Origin: Aphrophora alni
Taxonomy: Eukaryota; Arthropoda; Insecta; Hemiptera; Aphrophoridae
DNA length: 64,000 bases
Reading direction: 5' to 3'
Assembly: GCA_963513935.1 (NCBI GenBank)
Contig: OY740772.1
Location: 8,884,607 to 8,948,606 of the forward strand
This document shows positions 22,855 to 34,439 of the stretch, piece by piece (within the stretch, counting starts at the first letter, position 1; each line of letters begins with the position of its first letter). The position numbers and the translations under genes are program-made. The notes below the pieces were generated by a model. The model ran no database searches and was not told the origin of the DNA. It was given only the letters and a program-made list of their open reading frames with translations.

Positions 22855-23062
22855 TGTTTATAACAGTTGTTATAGTTTATAACAGATTAGTAGATATGTA
22901 AGTTTAGATTTAGTTTATAAGCAAGACCCTCCGATGATGATAACCATGTTATCGAAATGTACATCAGGGCATTTAGTGAAAATAATTAATAAAGAACAGA
23001 TAATTGTGTTTTATTTTAAAGTTTCTAGTGATTGTGGTTAGGGGGCAAATTCGAATCATTAT
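22855..23062 (+). mobile_element. 208-bp non-autonomous insertion with 8-bp target duplication
   Basis: It is flanked on both sides by TGGGTAAG (22847-22854 and 23063-23070). It contains the hammerhead-like block at 22927-22969 and ends CTAGTGATTGTGGTTAGG followed by GGGCAAATTCGAATCATTAT. The last 140 bases match, inverted, part of the element at 36510-36848. No open frame is present. It could be a retrozyme-like or other RNA-mobilised element, or a DNA element. The end structure does not decide. Confidence 0.65.
22927..22969 (+). ncRNA. Hammerhead-ribozyme-like motif (type I layout)
   Basis: The order is CCCT, CCGATGA, T, a 6-bp hairpin GATAAC-CAT-GTTATC, GAAA, TGTACATC, AGGG. CCCT and AGGG pair as stem I. 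GATAAC/GTTATC is stem II. AUG/CAU around UA makes a small stem III, and AUC would be the cleavage triplet. Two departures from the consensus exist: C instead of U in the CUGANGA core, and one extra U before stem II. An inverted copy with the same sequence lies at 36608-36650. Activity is unproven and doubtful because of the core change. Confidence 0.35.
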
Positions 23063-23180
23063 TGGGTAAGACTTCTTTATTTACCAAACAATTTAACATT
23101 TCCTACGAAATTCAGGAAACCAACTTTTGGATACTTAGAGTAATTCATGCATTACATATCTGGGCTGGGTAAATACCTCG

Positions 23181-23745
23181 ATGGCGAGTGTTCAATTGTT
23201 TCTTACAAACCACCCAAGATTACCGAATTGAAGAGTGATGGCATACATTGTTTTCGTTCAAATAACTCGGTTATCTAATAGCATAGATGTTGAGAAAGCC
23301 ACGTGGTCAGTTGGACAAAGTTGTCCAGTTCACCTTGGCTAGTTAAAAGCGGGTCCCTGACGACGGGAAGAAATGTAATGTTCGAAACGTTGGAAAGATC
23401 TCCATCAATGTCAACCCCCTTTGTGTCGCTTTATAAGAAGAACAAGAAGAAAACGAAATTCTAGAAAACAGATCTAATAGGCAGTGGATTATATAAAGTA
23501 TTAAATAACAATATAGAAAGTTGTCCGAGAGATGTCTTTAGTTAGATCATCTCGAAGGTTTATACGGTTTGAAGATATTGCATTAACTTTCTCACATGCA
23601 GTAGTTGGTACTACAGTAAGGCAAGTAGTACAGTAGTAGTATACATTGCACAAACTTTCTTGCTTGCTATTTTCAAAACTAAATAAAATGATCAAGTTTG
23701 TTTTAAAAACACACGACTTGGTATAAACAGTAGGGATATAGGTAC
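23181..23745. other. Intron 1, repeat traces
   Basis: At about 23358-23397 a CTGACGA core is followed by GTTCGAAACGTTGG, similar to the hairpin-GAAACG signatures elsewhere, but no third stem or cleavage triplet is evident. No gene is seen. Confidence 0.35.
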
Positions 23746-24029
23746 GGTCAGGTTAGGTTAGGCTAGGTTAGGTTAGGTTAGGTTAGGTTAGGTTAGGTTA
23801 GGTTAGGTTAGGTTAGGTTAGGTTAGGTTAGGTTAGGTTAGGTTAGGTTAGGTTATGTTAGGTTAGGCTAGGTTAGGTCAGGTCAGGTTAGGTTAGGTTA
23901 GGTTAGGTTAGGTTAGGTTAGGTTAGGTTAGGTTAGGTTAGGTGAGGTTAGGTTAGGTTAGGTTAGGTTAGGTTAGGTTAGGTTAGGTTAGGTTAGGTTA
24001 GGTTAGGTTAGGTTAGGTTAGGTTAGGTT
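23746..24029 (+). repeat. Interstitial telomere-type array, TTAGG orientation
   Basis: About 57 pentamers of TTAGG (written as GGTTA), with scattered variants such as GGCTA, GGTCA, TATGT and GGTGA. It ends abruptly at TTTTTCTATAAG. The variants mark it as an old internal array and not a chromosome end. Confidence 0.95.
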
Positions 24030-24920
24030 TTTCTATAAGTCAAAATATTTTAAGCTGCCTAACGCCAACTTAGTTTTTTTCGTCAAATAAACATACATAT
24101 TCGTAATCAGAAAAACTTATAGTTTTATTTCATACTTCACACATTTTCAACACATTATTCGCCTGTTAATTACCATAAGGTAATTTTTTTGTTACAGCTG
24201 TATTTGTCCTATATGTGATACAATACAAAGAATATAAATGCAAAGTCTGAATTATATAGGATTTATCGTCTTGTCTGTGTAGACTGGTTGCAACTTATAG
24301 ATAGACAGACAGATATTCGCTTGAGATTATATTAGTTTTACCTACGGGCCTAATAAAGAGAAATCAATGAAAATGCATTCTATCTTTTAATAGCTATTGA
24401 ATTGTATGTCTCACATCTCACAAAAAAATGCTTTTATGATTATACGAGTCACGTTTCTCATTGTGTGGTGAAATTAAGTTGTATTCGTCGTACAAAAAAC
24501 TATAATATATGATTTCGCACGGTAATTTAATTTTTCGTCTAGAAATTAGTTAAGGGGGAGGGGCATTATATCGGACACTTTAAATTTGGCCTAGCGTCAA
24601 TATATTAATTTTTTCGTGAAGTAAACATACATATTCCTAATCAGAATAACTTCTAGTTTTATTTGATATCCCACAAATAATATGTCCAAAAATAAAATTT
24701 TTAACTCGATCATTTTGCCCCTTTACTATTTCAACGTCATTTTTTTACCGCTATATTTTTCCAATATGTAAGACAATACAAAGAATATAAATGTAAAGTT
24801 TGAAACATATAGGATTTATCGTCTTGTCTGTGTACTAGTTACGACTTACAAAAGGTCATACACGTTGGTGAAATAATAAAGGTCCTTGGTTTTACTTTCT
24901 GAGCCTAATAGAAAACAAAA
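24030..24920 (+). repeat. Two tandem copies of a repeat with period about 550 bp
   Basis: Both copies share AAACATACATATTCNTAATCAG, TAGTTTTATTT, GACAATACAAAGAATATAAATG, AGGATTTATCGTCTTGTCTG and GGTCC or GGGCC near the TTTTAC block. Between them is a segment with AATGCATTCTATCTTTTAATAG and GTTGTATTCGTCNTACAAAA. The same order recurs at 34440-35060, and an inverted piece lies at 63430-63540. The first copy contains a short GACAGACAGATA run. No coding frame. Confidence 0.75.
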
Positions 24921-25799
24921 GTAATACTCGTCAAAAATTTTAGTTCAAGAGTTGTCAGTCATGAAAATGAACCATGGACGATGTCTTTAACAATTTAAAT
25001 AAGGGCCTAACTCCTTAGCATAAATTGTTTTTGGGTAAAATCGAGGTTTTAATGACAAGGTCAAGTTTCATTTTTATGTCATTAATCCAAGAAAAATTTG
25101 AACAAAATCGGTTGAACATATTTTCAGAAATTACGTTTTTTTTAGAAGCCCCGAAAACGAATTTTGTTAACTATGTTTTTCTTTTCTTTTTTTTGGAGAG
25201 ATGACGATTAATTCGTTTTGATTGGTACAAGTTACACTTGAACAACATTTGTTCAAAATCAAAATCGTTGGAGCTTTTCATGAAAAAAATCGAGCTTAAA
25301 ATAGTATTTATCCGTCCTGTTCATTACAGAATGATACGGAACTGAACGACAATCTCTCGAGAAATGATTCTATAGTTGAAAAATAAAAAGTTCATTTACA
25401 CAATTGTCAAAAAACCTTTCGTTAGGGAATTACTGTTACGAAATATTTTGCCCGTGTTGGACCAGTAATCCACCGGTAATATGGAGTCATTTTGAATTTC
25501 ACAGGGCATAAATTACGATGCAAATTTTGTGGTTTCTTTACGTTTTGTGATGTGACCTGAAAAATTGTAAACAATAGGTCCCAGAAACGTATCTCTTGTA
25601 GTTTTTAACAAAATATTATAAAATAAAAAAAAAAATAACAAATTAGAAAAACACAATTTGAATAATTTAATTCTAAGTCAGTAAGAACAAAATACAGTGC
25701 AAATGGGATTTTTTTATATAGCCTCATTTAATTACTAAGCCCTAAAATTAAAAGATTTGTAGATAAAAACTATCGGAATTAAAAATACCAAGAAATTAA
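24921..25799. other. Intron 1, dispersed repeat traces
   Basis: The block AAAATGAACCATGGACGATGTCTTT with AAATAAGGGCCTAACT (about 24962-25015) matches a diverged copy at about 60385-60450, so part of this stretch is a dispersed repeat. No gene is seen. Confidence 0.4.
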
Positions 25800-26024
25800 A
25801 CTTTTTTATTTTTGTTGATAACTCGGTTATCTTTTGAGGAGCAGAAACAAAACAACACATTTTGGTTTTCGTTAATAACTGTTTATTTTTGAGATATTCC
25901 AAATCAAATAATTTAAACGTCCGCCATTTTGAAAATAAAGGTTTTCTAGTATACTAGTAAAAGGTTACACTATGCTAATAACTAAACTTTATTCAATATC
26001 TTATCTACCGTCCAAAGGTATGGT

Positions 26025-26074
<50 letters not shown>

Positions 26075-26195
26075 ACACAAAATGGACGGCAGTTTAGAAA
26101 AGAAGCGTTTCCAGAACTAAAAAGTTTTCATTTTATTTTTAGTTTTATAATCATTTTCTAAGAGATTGCCGTGAGTTTTGAGTTATCCTGTATAA
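25800..26195. repeat. Half of a foldback-family element with an expanded A44 tract
   Basis: It carries CGTCCGCCATTTTGAAAAT, CAATATCTTATCTACC and a run of 44 A (26030-26073), followed by CACACAAAATGGACGGCAG. It ends at TCCTGTATAAATATC, a family-type end. The A tract sits where intact relatives have only about eight A before CAAAATGG. Confidence 0.6.
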
Positions 26196-26224
26196 ATATC
26201 ATTAGGTTACATTGACATATAGAA

Positions 26225-26335
26225 CCATACCCCTCGAATATACTCTAATAGCATCAGGGTTGGGAGAGAATAAGAGTTGGTCAAGAGTGACTTAAAGGAA
26301 GATAAAAGAGAGGGATATAACCCAAGACTACGCGA
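26225..26335 (-). repeat. Dispersed relative of the 8-10 kb satellite, inverted
   Basis: Read on the minus strand it has CTCTCTTTTATCTTCC, CACTCTTGACCAACTCTTAT, TCTCTCCCAACCCTGATGC and TATTAGAGTATATTCGAGG. These correspond to the satellite body and match the copies at 20.6 and 47.4 kb. Confidence 0.65.
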
Positions 26336-27383
26336 GAAAAAGTGTAGGGAAAATAGAAATTGTCACACTGATTGTTTTCATCTGATCTTTTGACAATGTA
26401 TGACCAAAATGTCAGACAAATAAAAAAATGGTCTAAATATGTTTTAAGGGATTCAAAATATCAAAAACGAGATTTCATAATTTACATTAGATTTTAAAAT
26501 AATTGAAATGGAAAATCTTGCATGCAAAATTTCATAAAAATCCACCCTTTACACACTGAACTTGATCAGGAACTGTTTTCATTCTTACAAAAGACAGGAG
26601 GAAGCTGTATACATATTTCACTACTCCAAACTGTGTTCATTTTACGGTACACAGTAACTGTTAGCCTTCAAATTACTAGTTTATAAAATTTCAATAACCG
26701 GTTATTTTCAGTCGTTATAAATCACAGTTACACACCTGTAGTCACAGTTGCATAATCACGTCTGGTTGGAACTGTTTGTGTTGGCGACACGTTTAAGCGT
26801 CAAAGATACAATAGTTAACAGTTTTTTTTAAAGTAAAAATAATATTTTATGGTTGGCTCTGCATGAACCATGAAATGTGCAGTGATCTCAACTAAAGGAG
26901 TAACTCGGCGACATTTTAGAATATGTGTAATTATAAACCATTTATAGGTTGCAATTTTTGTACAATTCTATTTAAGTTTGGTATGTAAGCTCGGATATTA
27001 TGAGTTTGTTAAGCAGAGAATTTGTAAAATTTAGACGTATTTAAATAAAAAATGTTTTCAGAGCATAGGCTATACTTTTACTCTAACGTCTATCAGCCCA
27101 ATTTTGTGCAGCTATACAATCTGCATTCAGTGATACCAGAATGAGTTTTTTACGATAAAAAATAAGATTGTTTTAACTGAAAAAGAAAATGGTACAAAAC
27201 ATAACCTCAAAATAAATATAAATCTTCAGAAATAATATATCTTGTACTGGAATTTTAATTTTAATTTAGCGAAAATTTATCACATAAAATAATCCTTGAA
27301 TATTATTGATAAAATAATATCAAAATGTAGTTTGGATATTTGTTTTCACGTGTTTGCTTAAAAACGAAATACTTCTCGGTTAT

Positions 27384-27560
27384 CATTGGCTTATAAAAAA
27401 AGAAAGAAAAAAGTCTCCATCCCTAGAACACTCTAATACCGTCAGGGCCGGGAAAAAACAAGAATTGGTAAAGAGATTCCTAGTTGGAAAGAATAAAGAG
27501 AAGGAGCTAACCAAATATTACATGAATAAAGGGTTAGAGAACTCCAGCTAGAGAACTCTG
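27384..27560 (-). repeat. Dispersed relative of the 8-10 kb satellite, inverted
   Basis: On the minus strand it contains CTTTACCAATTCTTGTTTTTTC, CGGCCCTGACGGTATTAGAG, TGTTCTAGGGATGGAGAC and a TTATAAG tail, the same order as at 26.2 kb. A spurious 65-codon frame runs through it. Confidence 0.55.
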
Positions 27561-30035
27561 GATTGTCAATTATAGGTGAGCTTCTGAGGGAGTTTTTTTA
27601 ATGGTTTTTCGGTTGTTTTTGTCTTATTTACAGCACGCGAGAGCTTGTTTGTACAACTTAAGATCGATAAAAATACAGGCCATCATCCTGGTTGGTAAAA
27701 GCGTTAACACAAAACAAAACACCAACAACAATTTGGTGCATTTCTTGTCAGCTCATCAGATACTTGTCTATTTTTGGTAACTATTTAAACTAACTTATTA
27801 CACTTAACGTTAATTGCACCGAGTTAGGGCTAAAATAGTTCACATTACAAATTTGATTAAAATCTGTTCTCTCTATTGAGTTTTAGAGCTCTGCATGGAT
27901 GAGACAGACAAAAGTCGACAAACAGACAATTCTCAAACAGTTTTTTGGCCAAGGTGACCTCAAACCCGATATATCCCCTCAAAAAAATGTTAACCAATCA
28001 GAATACCGTCTCTATACATGTATAAATAACGCATGAAAAAAAATTTAAATAAGAGCGTTTAAAGTAAAATTCCCAAAAGAATTATAAAAATTCCCTCCGA
28101 ATTGTTCGACACTAGCGCCCCAAATGATCCCACTGGTAACGACAATGTTCACCAAGAAGGGATATTTCTAATGCAATAGTAAAGAAATTAATGGCAAAGT
28201 TTAGCAAGGTGCAATGTGGCAACAATGTGTTTAGGTCACAGATGCATCTCTGCAACTTTCTCCCAGCATCTTCATCAGTAACGTTCCATATTAAGGATGA
28301 AATATTTATGTCTTACCTCAGCTCTAGACTTTAAACTATCTAATTTTAATAATATTTAATGTATGCAAATGTCAACATAACAGATGTTGGTTATTTCATA
28401 AGAGAACGTACCTACTCAATATTGGAACAAAACAATAGAAGGTTTGTTTAAAGATTTTTCAATGTTTGCGAAAAGCAAGGAATTTGTGAACCTCAAGGCG
28501 TATGAAACAAACCGATTGTACTTCGAATCAAACAGTTCAATATAGGATTGTAACATTATTTTAGGATGAAAACTTACAAATTGTGTTGATTTATCGTTAT
28601 TTTGAAAAAAAAGTAATTAAGTTTAAATCATCAAAATTAATATTATTAAACGAATTGGATCTTTTTAGAAATTTCATTCCCACTATTTTCACTTTTTTTT
28701 TAAAATCGATTTTATAAGTAAAAAATTAAACAAAATACACATTTAACCGAGGGTTTGCACGATTACATACAGTGTCTTTTTAAACTGGGCTACCATTAGT
28801 ATCTCTGCAACTATAAGATTACAGAAAACTTCAAATGTGGCACTTCACCTAATTTTCGTCTGTAATAAAGGAGTGTATTTAATTTTTTAACATTCGACGG
28901 CCATTTTACAATATGGCAGTCAACTTTAAAATTCCTTTTAAATCCCTTTTTTAAGTTGAATTTGGATTTTAAACGAGATTTTAAGATTTTTACATTCACT
29001 CATTTACGAGATATAAGCCTGGAAAATTTGCTAAAGTTCCGTTTTAAACACATGGGAATAAGAACCAATTTCTAAATTCTCTTATTTTAAATTTCGTTAT
29101 ATATACTGTAGAGTCTATAAAACTGTACATCAGACTTTGAAGAATTATTTATTTGGTAATTTGGAGAAAGTTCAATGGTAGAATATATTCCTTCTGAGGT
29201 CCCGAGCCCCCAAAAAGTGGACCAATTTTAAACGAATTTGGAATATAAGCATATTTTAATTACATCTCAGTAACTTTTTTAATTTATTTTATATAACTAA
29301 AATTTTGGGAGAAAATAAACAAGAAATACGACGTTTCATTAAATTGACTGCAACGATTTTGATTACATTTTGCTCAATAGCTTCTAAGAGCGGAAACAAA
29401 ACGTAATCATCGTCATCTCTCCAATACCTGCCGGTTCGCGATTTATCAGTGAAAACCTAAAAAACCGGTCATGAAACTATTATAAACGACGTTATTTCTC
29501 AAAAGTGGCTTCATCGATTTCATTTAAATTTTAATGAAATATTATTAACCGAAACTCGTATAAAAAACTGCAGGTAACAAAACAATAATGAACTTTCACC
29601 CGTTAAAAACTCGATTTTGATCAAATTATATTTATGTGAAAATCGCGTTTATCGTACAAACTGCAAAGCTATTGGTACGACTGCAATGCGATATGGGGGA
29701 AAACTGACTTAATACTCAGGGTTATACTAGGGTACTCTGAGCCTAACAAAGGAAAACGTGATCGTCCATCCTCAATGAAGTCTTACCCCAGCCAGACCAA
29801 ACATTACTCTTGGATAACCAGCTTTTAATGAGTTAATTGAACTAATTAATTTATAAGACTAAATTGAAAAGTAACTGAACAAAACATTAACTTAAATATG
29901 GGTGGTTGGTTGACATTAGACATTTGGTTTAGTAACCTTTAAAATATTTATTATTATCTCGACTCGACATGGTTCCCCGTCTCTATGTTCTGCGTGGCAT
30001 TTCTTAACGTGTTTGTTTTATCTCAGCTACGTTTC
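27561..30035. other. Intron 1, no gene recognised
   Basis: A decayed foldback-family copy occupies about 28766-28990 (TACAGTGTC, GGGCTACCATTAGTATC, CGACGGCCATTTTACAATATGGC). The remaining sequence shows no recognisable element. Confidence 0.4.
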
Positions 30036-30039
30036 GAAT

Positions 30040-30265
30040 AATTACTTCTTTCAGTTCTTCAACTTTTAGTGTTGAAGGTCTTCCTGGCCTCTTGATGTCT
30101 CCAACTTACTCGGTGGTTTCAAATTTACTAACAAGCTTTTTATAAGCGATACTGCACGATCTGTCCCTCAAACTGTAGGAATACAAACTTTCTCAACCCG
30201 GCTGGTTAACTCCGTTCACATTCATAATAACACTGAACCAATGAGTGTTTGTAAAGGTACAGTCA
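30040..30265 (-). pseudogene. Possible transposase helix-turn-helix remnant (mariner-like)
   Basis: Read on the minus strand, near 30130-30050, one frame gives KFETTE, a stop, then VGDIKRPGRPSTLKVEELKE. The pattern of a short helical block followed by a GRP(S/K) linker is typical of the DNA-binding part of Tc1/mariner and related insect transposases. The frame is broken by stops and the catalytic region is not visible. Family assignment is tentative. Confidence 0.4.
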
Positions 30266-31873
30266 TGAATGGATTTAAAAAATACCAATTAATTAATTGT
30301 AAACTACTAAAAGTTTACCACCTACTAGATTCCTGTTTGAAATTAGTCAACAATGAGATAACTCGTTGCTATGACAACAAATAAATAATAATAAACATAA
30401 CAGCTGATGTTAATCCCAATTAATTATCTACATGCAATAAAGAGTTTTTCTCTGGGATTATGCAATAAATAACGAGATCACAATCATTTAAACTCTTAAC
30501 GTCCTTTTGAAAGACCCTGTATAAATTAGTGGTGTGTGGTTGATGATATAATTATTAGTTTTTGCCTGTTTCCATTATAATAAGAACTTTTTAATCAAAA
30601 TTTTAGGAGGTGAGTATTTTAATCAAAATACTTATGCCCGAAAAACCCCCTTTATAAATGATTTGTCCCAAATTCGAGTGCTATCAAAATCGTCTTATTA
30701 TCGCATCCAAAAATGATAAATTTACAAAATTTCAACAAAATTCTTCGGCTCGTTTTCAAGATAAAATATACAAACTTGCTAGGTTTAATAGTATTAAATA
30801 ATTTACATTTAATTGACAGACATATCCTACTCAGCATTTCATGAATGACTCTTAGGTTAGATTATCTGACAATACAAGTCCTTATTTACCACCTAAGATA
30901 TACCGCCTACAGATAGATTAGATTATTGCTTCCTCCAACTCAACAAGATTGTTTTACTCAACCTCTTCTTTATGTTACATTCTCAACAGATGTTGTAATA
31001 TAACTAGCTGGTACTGTTCATACTTTTAAAGTGACAATGTGAACACAACCTTAAATGTAACTTAAGATGAATCAGCTGATCGATTATTAAAATTTATCAG
31101 CTGTTATATTGATATCTCTGAGTATTCTTATGAATTTAACAAACATAGACTAGAGTGAACCAAAATTTCTTGGTTTAATATTTATACATGGTTTTTATAA
31201 ATAAAACCTATTTTCTCCTCTTTTATAAAATTCCGGAGTATATTGCAATACCTCAGGTTCTCGTTGACGTATAAAGGTGAGAGATACATAAATTGAAAGC
31301 TCTTGATTGGGACTGTCTACAGGTTGTGACATGACACAGGTTCCATATACAGAGTATTCCAAACAATATGAAACTTATTTATTCCTCGCTTTCCTAATGT
31401 AAGCATATCGAGCCCCCAACCAAGTTACTCCTAAAAAGTCCTTTTATTTTGTTGAAAACAGAATTGTTTAGCTGTAGTAAAAATTGATTAAAATCACATT
31501 AGGTATTGTAAAAGGGACTTTTTGTAATTAACTTAGGAGGTAAACATTGAAATGCTTACATTTAAAAAGGAGAGGGAAATAGCACCTTCATATGAAAGCA
31601 ACTCAACTCCATACACAGGCATCAAGACTCAATATTGAATTTACACTATTCACAATTTCGTAAAATAATTGAAAACCATAAGAATCCACTAGTCAAGTTA
31701 TTAACATGTTTAATAAAGCAGTCAACCACGACTTCTTCGGCGGTTTGGGAGTAGAGACTTTGTAGACCAAAATCACTAAAGATTTTCTAATGGGCAAAAT
31801 TTATAATAATATTCATGTTGTTTTTCCCTATCGTACAATATATAATTTGGTTGTGCAATTTTGTACAGTTCCA

Positions 31874-31925
<52 letters not shown>

Positions 31926-32869
31926 TTAAACTTATTAAATGATTGGGTGGTGAATGATATTATTTCAGATTTCAAATTACACAACTAAACTTTGTATCGT
32001 TATAGCAACCAAGAAACTTGCTCTATTCCAGTCTATGACATTTGAGGAAGACCAGTTTAATTAATTAGTAGAAATGATTTTGAAAGTAAAACATCATTTC
32101 TATCAGCTGATGTAGATAAATTTCTCACGGCCATCTACTTTAATCATCTGTTCTACTTCTAGGAAACATCGATTTAAAGAGATATGTTAGTTCAGTAATT
32201 TGAATCCTCTATGTTTAAGAAATCACGACATATGGCTGATTATGTAAATAATGTTTTACAATGGAAAGCTCAAGGTTTTGCACGAAGACAATTACAATAT
32301 TTATATGCATTTTATTGATGACTCTTTTGACCTCGACTATTGTAAGCAACTAGCATCATCTCAACACACCTTTAAGTAGGAATGTGACAAGTAACGCGCT
32401 CTGGGAATACAAAATAAAATCATTCCAAACACGTTTCGTGTGTGCAGACTCTGTGATGGCATGGCTTCAATAATTGTTCCCATGCTATCTTCAATAAAAT
32501 ATCATTCTCGTATCTATGGAATTATAAATCAAATGACACTGACTAATCAAATTTTAAAGTTTTATTACGAATTGAATACAAAAAGATCACTTTTAAAAAT
32601 TAAGGGTTTCATCCACATAGTGAAAAAATAAAGTATATATTGGAACAAGTTATATTTGCTTGAAGGGACACAAATTAATACCCTTAGGGTTATGCTAACC
32701 TATGATAACCAATGCTTCAATAGGCTATATACTTTGCATGTTTTTACTATATCAATGTATTTTAAAAAGTGGCCAACCCAATTTTTGACTCTAGTCAAAA
32801 ATTATAAATCCACTGTTATCACGACGACACATTGTCTTAAAACCAATATTTACTTTTCACTATTGTAGC
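30266..32869. other. Intron 1, no gene recognised
   Basis: Apart from a TA microsatellite, no element or gene can be identified. TACAGAGTATTCCAAACAATATG near 31351 resembles a decayed foldback-family terminus. Confidence 0.4.
31876..31922. repeat. (TA)n microsatellite
   Basis: An uninterrupted TA run of about 44 bases. Confidence 0.95.
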
Positions 32870-33130
32870 AAATTTGTTTCCTGATGTAACACGCCACTTC
32901 CAACCCAGAAGCAAATCGAGTCCCGCCAACTTTCTCAGAACTTCTGAGAACTCTTACAAAGTTTACAAACAAAAACAATGAAGAGCGCTTTTCAAATATT
33001 GACACGATACTTGTTGAGTCAGGACCTGGCGGAGAAAGGAGCGTGCAGTCTTGAAGCACTTTCATTCGTCGAAAGTCAAATCGCAAGATGTTTCTATTCA
33101 AGGGTTCTTTGTAACACGACCCAGTTCCTT
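32870..33130. other. GC-richer single-copy-looking patch in intron 1
   Basis: Base composition is visibly richer in G and C than in the flanks. An 83-codon minus-strand frame is open, but its start is a TTG and no domain is recognised. The palindromic string AGAACTTCTGAGAACTCT lies at about 32937-32954. It could be a regulatory segment, an unrecognised exon or an old insertion; nothing decides between these. Confidence 0.3.
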
Positions 33131-33299
33131 TTGTATTCGAGTTCTTCGTCTTAACTTTACACCGCCATCTCGATTTATCGTTTTAAATCTCGTTATCCTT
33201 CTACTAAGACGAATATAATTTAAGTTTTCTCTAATTTTTAACACGCGGTATGCTGGTATGATATACGGAATTATCTTCTTTAGTTTTTACTTTCCGATG

Positions 33300-33532
33300 T
33301 ACAGAGTGGTGCAAAATATTGTTTTCAAAATTCATGAGGTGATTTTTATGTAAATTATGTTTTAAAGTTAACAATTTTGGAGATATTCAACATTAAAAGT
33401 TTTAACAACCGTCATTTTTAAAATTATAAAAATAAAATCTGTGTGCTTGGTACACTTGTAAAAGTAACATACAATATTCGTATACCAAAGTTGAACTCAA
33501 TATCTTACCTATTTTTGGAGTACTGTATTAAT

Positions 33533-33611
<79 letters not shown>

Positions 33612-33745
33612 TAAAAGAACAAAATGTCGGATTGACGGATAATAAAGCGGAATTAGACTAAATGTTATTTGACATTTTTTGTTTGTTTTAAACTATATAA
33701 TCCGAAAATGAATAGCCAGTTAACCTTTATCGGGACACCCTGTAT
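33300..33745. repeat. Foldback-family half element with an expanded T77 tract
   Basis: It starts near TGTACAGAGTGGTGCAAAAT and ends GGGACACCCTGTATA. The interior has GGTACACTTGTAAAAGTAAC and TTGAACTCAATATCTTACC, matching the right arm of the element at 20.8-21.4 kb. A pure run of 77 T (33534-33610) sits where the relative has about five T before GTAAAA. The end block (CCGAAAATGAATAGCCAGTT) also recurs inverted at about 42825-42850. Confidence 0.65.
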
Positions 33746-34439
33746 AATTGTTAAGGAATAATTTACAAAATAAGAATCTTGGTTGCCGTTAATCAAAGCA
33801 TTTTTGGCAAAAGCGAAGTTAGTTAAGGTCCTATTTATATATAGAAGTGTTTTTTAATGGCTACTAGATTTTTGGTTTTGGTTAGTTTTATTTGATTATG
33901 GAATCGATGAGTAAGAAGTATTATACAATGTTTTGTACCGTTTATTTAGTTTGTTTTAAATCTTAGGAAATAAGAGATAATTACATAAAGACGGAGAGGG
34001 GGGGGGGGTTCGTGTCTAAAGAAAACACGAACTGTTAAAGGTTTGTTCAAATGTTAACCTATTGTTCTTGGACTACAAAATGTCGAGGTTCCTCGTGTTA
34101 TACAATCTCAATTAAGGCGTATCGTGGGTCGTGGATGACATTTATCGATAGATCGAATCGTGACTGAACAACAGGGTATTCCGGAAGGTAGGGGACAGGT
34201 GAAATGATCGTAAGAGATTCGTTGTTTGTTTACGCGAATCTTCTTATATAACGATAAACAAATTAATTATATAATTTGATAATCTGGTGTAATATTTTTA
34301 TCTTTTGGTTCGTTAAAGCTACAGATGAGCATAAAACCGTTACAGTCGTCCCACATTTTTATTTATCAAATTAAAAGTTCAACCTGTGCTAAAACCACAC
34401 AACTTAGTAGGACAGTTATTTTTATAAAGTCGAAGTCTA

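Larger units (their letters stand above)
22790..23180. repeat. Dispersed repeat interrupted by a small mobile element
   Basis: The outer parts (ATACACAATTACAAGG, AACAACTGTTTTAAACAAAC; then AATTTAACATTTCC, CATTACATATCTGGGCTGGG, TAAATACC) match copies at about 56810-57010 and 59225-59470. A 208-bp insertion with an 8-bp flanking duplication splits it. Confidence 0.65.

Noticed and set aside
23358..23397. Hammerhead-like motif starting CTGACGA with GTTCGAAACGTTGG
   Set aside because: The first core half fits, but no stem III or UH cleavage triplet follows GAAAC and stem II pairing is poor.
23746..24029. True chromosome end (telomere)
   Set aside because: The array is short, carries many variant pentamers and is flanked by ordinary sequence on both sides within an intron.
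32850..33101. 83-codon minus-strand frame as a gene
   Set aside because: The start is a TTG and no family is recognised. The compositional oddity is reported as a finding instead.
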